Assembly (NCBI GenBank): GCA_005888425.1
Contig: VAZF01000031.1
Coordinates: forward strand, 1-6,198
Length of the DNA stretch: 6,198 nucleotides
Direction: 5' to 3'
From: Alphaproteobacteria bacterium
GTDB lineage: Bacteria; Pseudomonadota; Alphaproteobacteria; ATCC43930; CGMCC-115725
Position 1 is the first letter of the stretch. The number at the start of each line of letters is the position of its first letter. The notes below the pieces were generated by a model, which worked only from the letters and a program-made list of their open reading frames with translations, was not told the DNA's origin and searched no databases. The translations under genes and the position numbers were made by a program. Of this stretch, positions 5,845-6,198 are shown one piece after another.

Positions 5845-6198
5845 TTACCCGAGCAGGTCCCTTATCTCCGCGTAAACGAACCGCGTCAGCAACGGGTAGG
5901 AGCGCGGCCGAAAATGCAGCACATCGTAGAAATGCTCGCGAAACTCGGCCGATCTCTCGGTATCGAATGCCGCGCAGACATCGACTAGACGGACGCCTAA
6001 CCGGGCGCAGACCGCGCGGGCGATGTCATTGCGCTCGGTGATGTGCTCGAAACCCTGGCGTTGCGCGTCCGTCTGATACGGGAGATCGCCGAGAAAACGG
6101 AACCCGGTCTCGTCGGTTCCTGCCACAAAATAGGGTGACAGGTCGCGATCGATGATCTGGCGGTTGAGCGCCGTCGGCGTCGTCAGCACAATGGTGTT
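5845..6198 (-). CDS. Probable SGNH/GDSL-type hydrolase, C-terminal 117 residues only
   Basis: The frame is open from the window edge to TAA at 5847-5845, so the N-terminus lies beyond 6198. The visible part begins N-T-I-V-L-T-T-P-T, like the strand preceding a catalytic-domain loop. It continues through I-A-R-A-V-C-A-R-L-G-V-R-L-V-D-V (59-74 of the visible part), a pattern common before the last block of SGNH hydrolases. D92-V-L-H95 in FYDVLHFRPRSYPLLTRFVY fits the Asp-x-x-His motif that supplies two of the three catalytic residues. The nucleophile serine block would be outside the window, so the assignment rests on the C-terminal block alone. SGNH enzymes hydrolyse esters or remove acetyl groups. 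The substrate cannot be inferred. A gap of 71 nt with a candidate promoter separates it from the dehydrogenase operon, so it may be a separate unit. Confidence 0.6.
   Translation of the reverse strand, partial: NTIVLTTPTALNRQIIDRDLSPYFVAGTDETGFRFLGDLPYQTDAQRQGFEHITERNDIARAVCARLGVRLVDVCAAFDTERSAEFREHFYDVLHFRPRSYPLLTRFVYAEIRDLLG

Overview
The window is gene-dense and rich in G and C, and every gene I can support lies on the minus strand, so transcription runs from the right end to the left. The base composition, the long antisense open frames that go with it, and a dispersed palindrome whose arms can be read as 'VPAKAGTH' and 'WVPAFAGTT' all suggest a proteobacterium, most likely an alphaproteobacterium. 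That placement is an inference by eye.

Layout in order of transcription. (1) 6198-5845: the C-terminal part of a probable SGNH/GDSL-type hydrolase, entering from outside the window. (2) 5844-5774: a 71-nt gap holding a weak hairpin, a plausible sigma70-type promoter (TTGAGC, 17 nt, TATCCT) and a perfect 14-bp palindrome that overlaps the -10 box and the ribosome binding site. (3) 5773-4583: an acyl-CoA dehydrogenase of 396 residues. (4) 4567-4432: a 136-bp palindromic element with 31-bp arms. (5) about 4578-3634: a TauD/TfdA-type Fe(II)/2-oxoglutarate dioxygenase whose N-terminus runs into, or lies just beside, that element. (6) 3616-2477: a second acyl-CoA dehydrogenase of 379 residues. (7) 2480-1488: a protein made of two fused GNAT acetyltransferase domains, overlapping the previous stop by 4 nt. 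(8) 1462 to beyond position 1: an acyl-CoA synthetase interrupted by an apparent deletion of about 76 bp that breaks its frame.

Genes 3 to 8 have tight junctions and look like one operon. An acyl-CoA ligase would activate a carboxylic acid, and the two dehydrogenases would introduce an alpha,beta double bond. A 2-oxoglutarate dioxygenase could hydroxylate a substrate or intermediate. The role of the double acetyltransferase is unknown. The two dehydrogenases look complementary: the larger one carries a glutamate at the isovaleryl-CoA-dehydrogenase-type catalytic position, while the smaller has no glutamate at either known position. That pattern recalls the alpha2beta2 steroid side-chain dehydrogenases of actinobacteria. 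The substrate cannot be named from sequence.

The points most worth following up are the palindromic element that appears to be translated into the dioxygenase, the complementary dehydrogenase pair, the broken ligase, and the promoter with its overlapping palindrome. I saw no tRNA, rRNA, CRISPR array, transposase or prophage gene.
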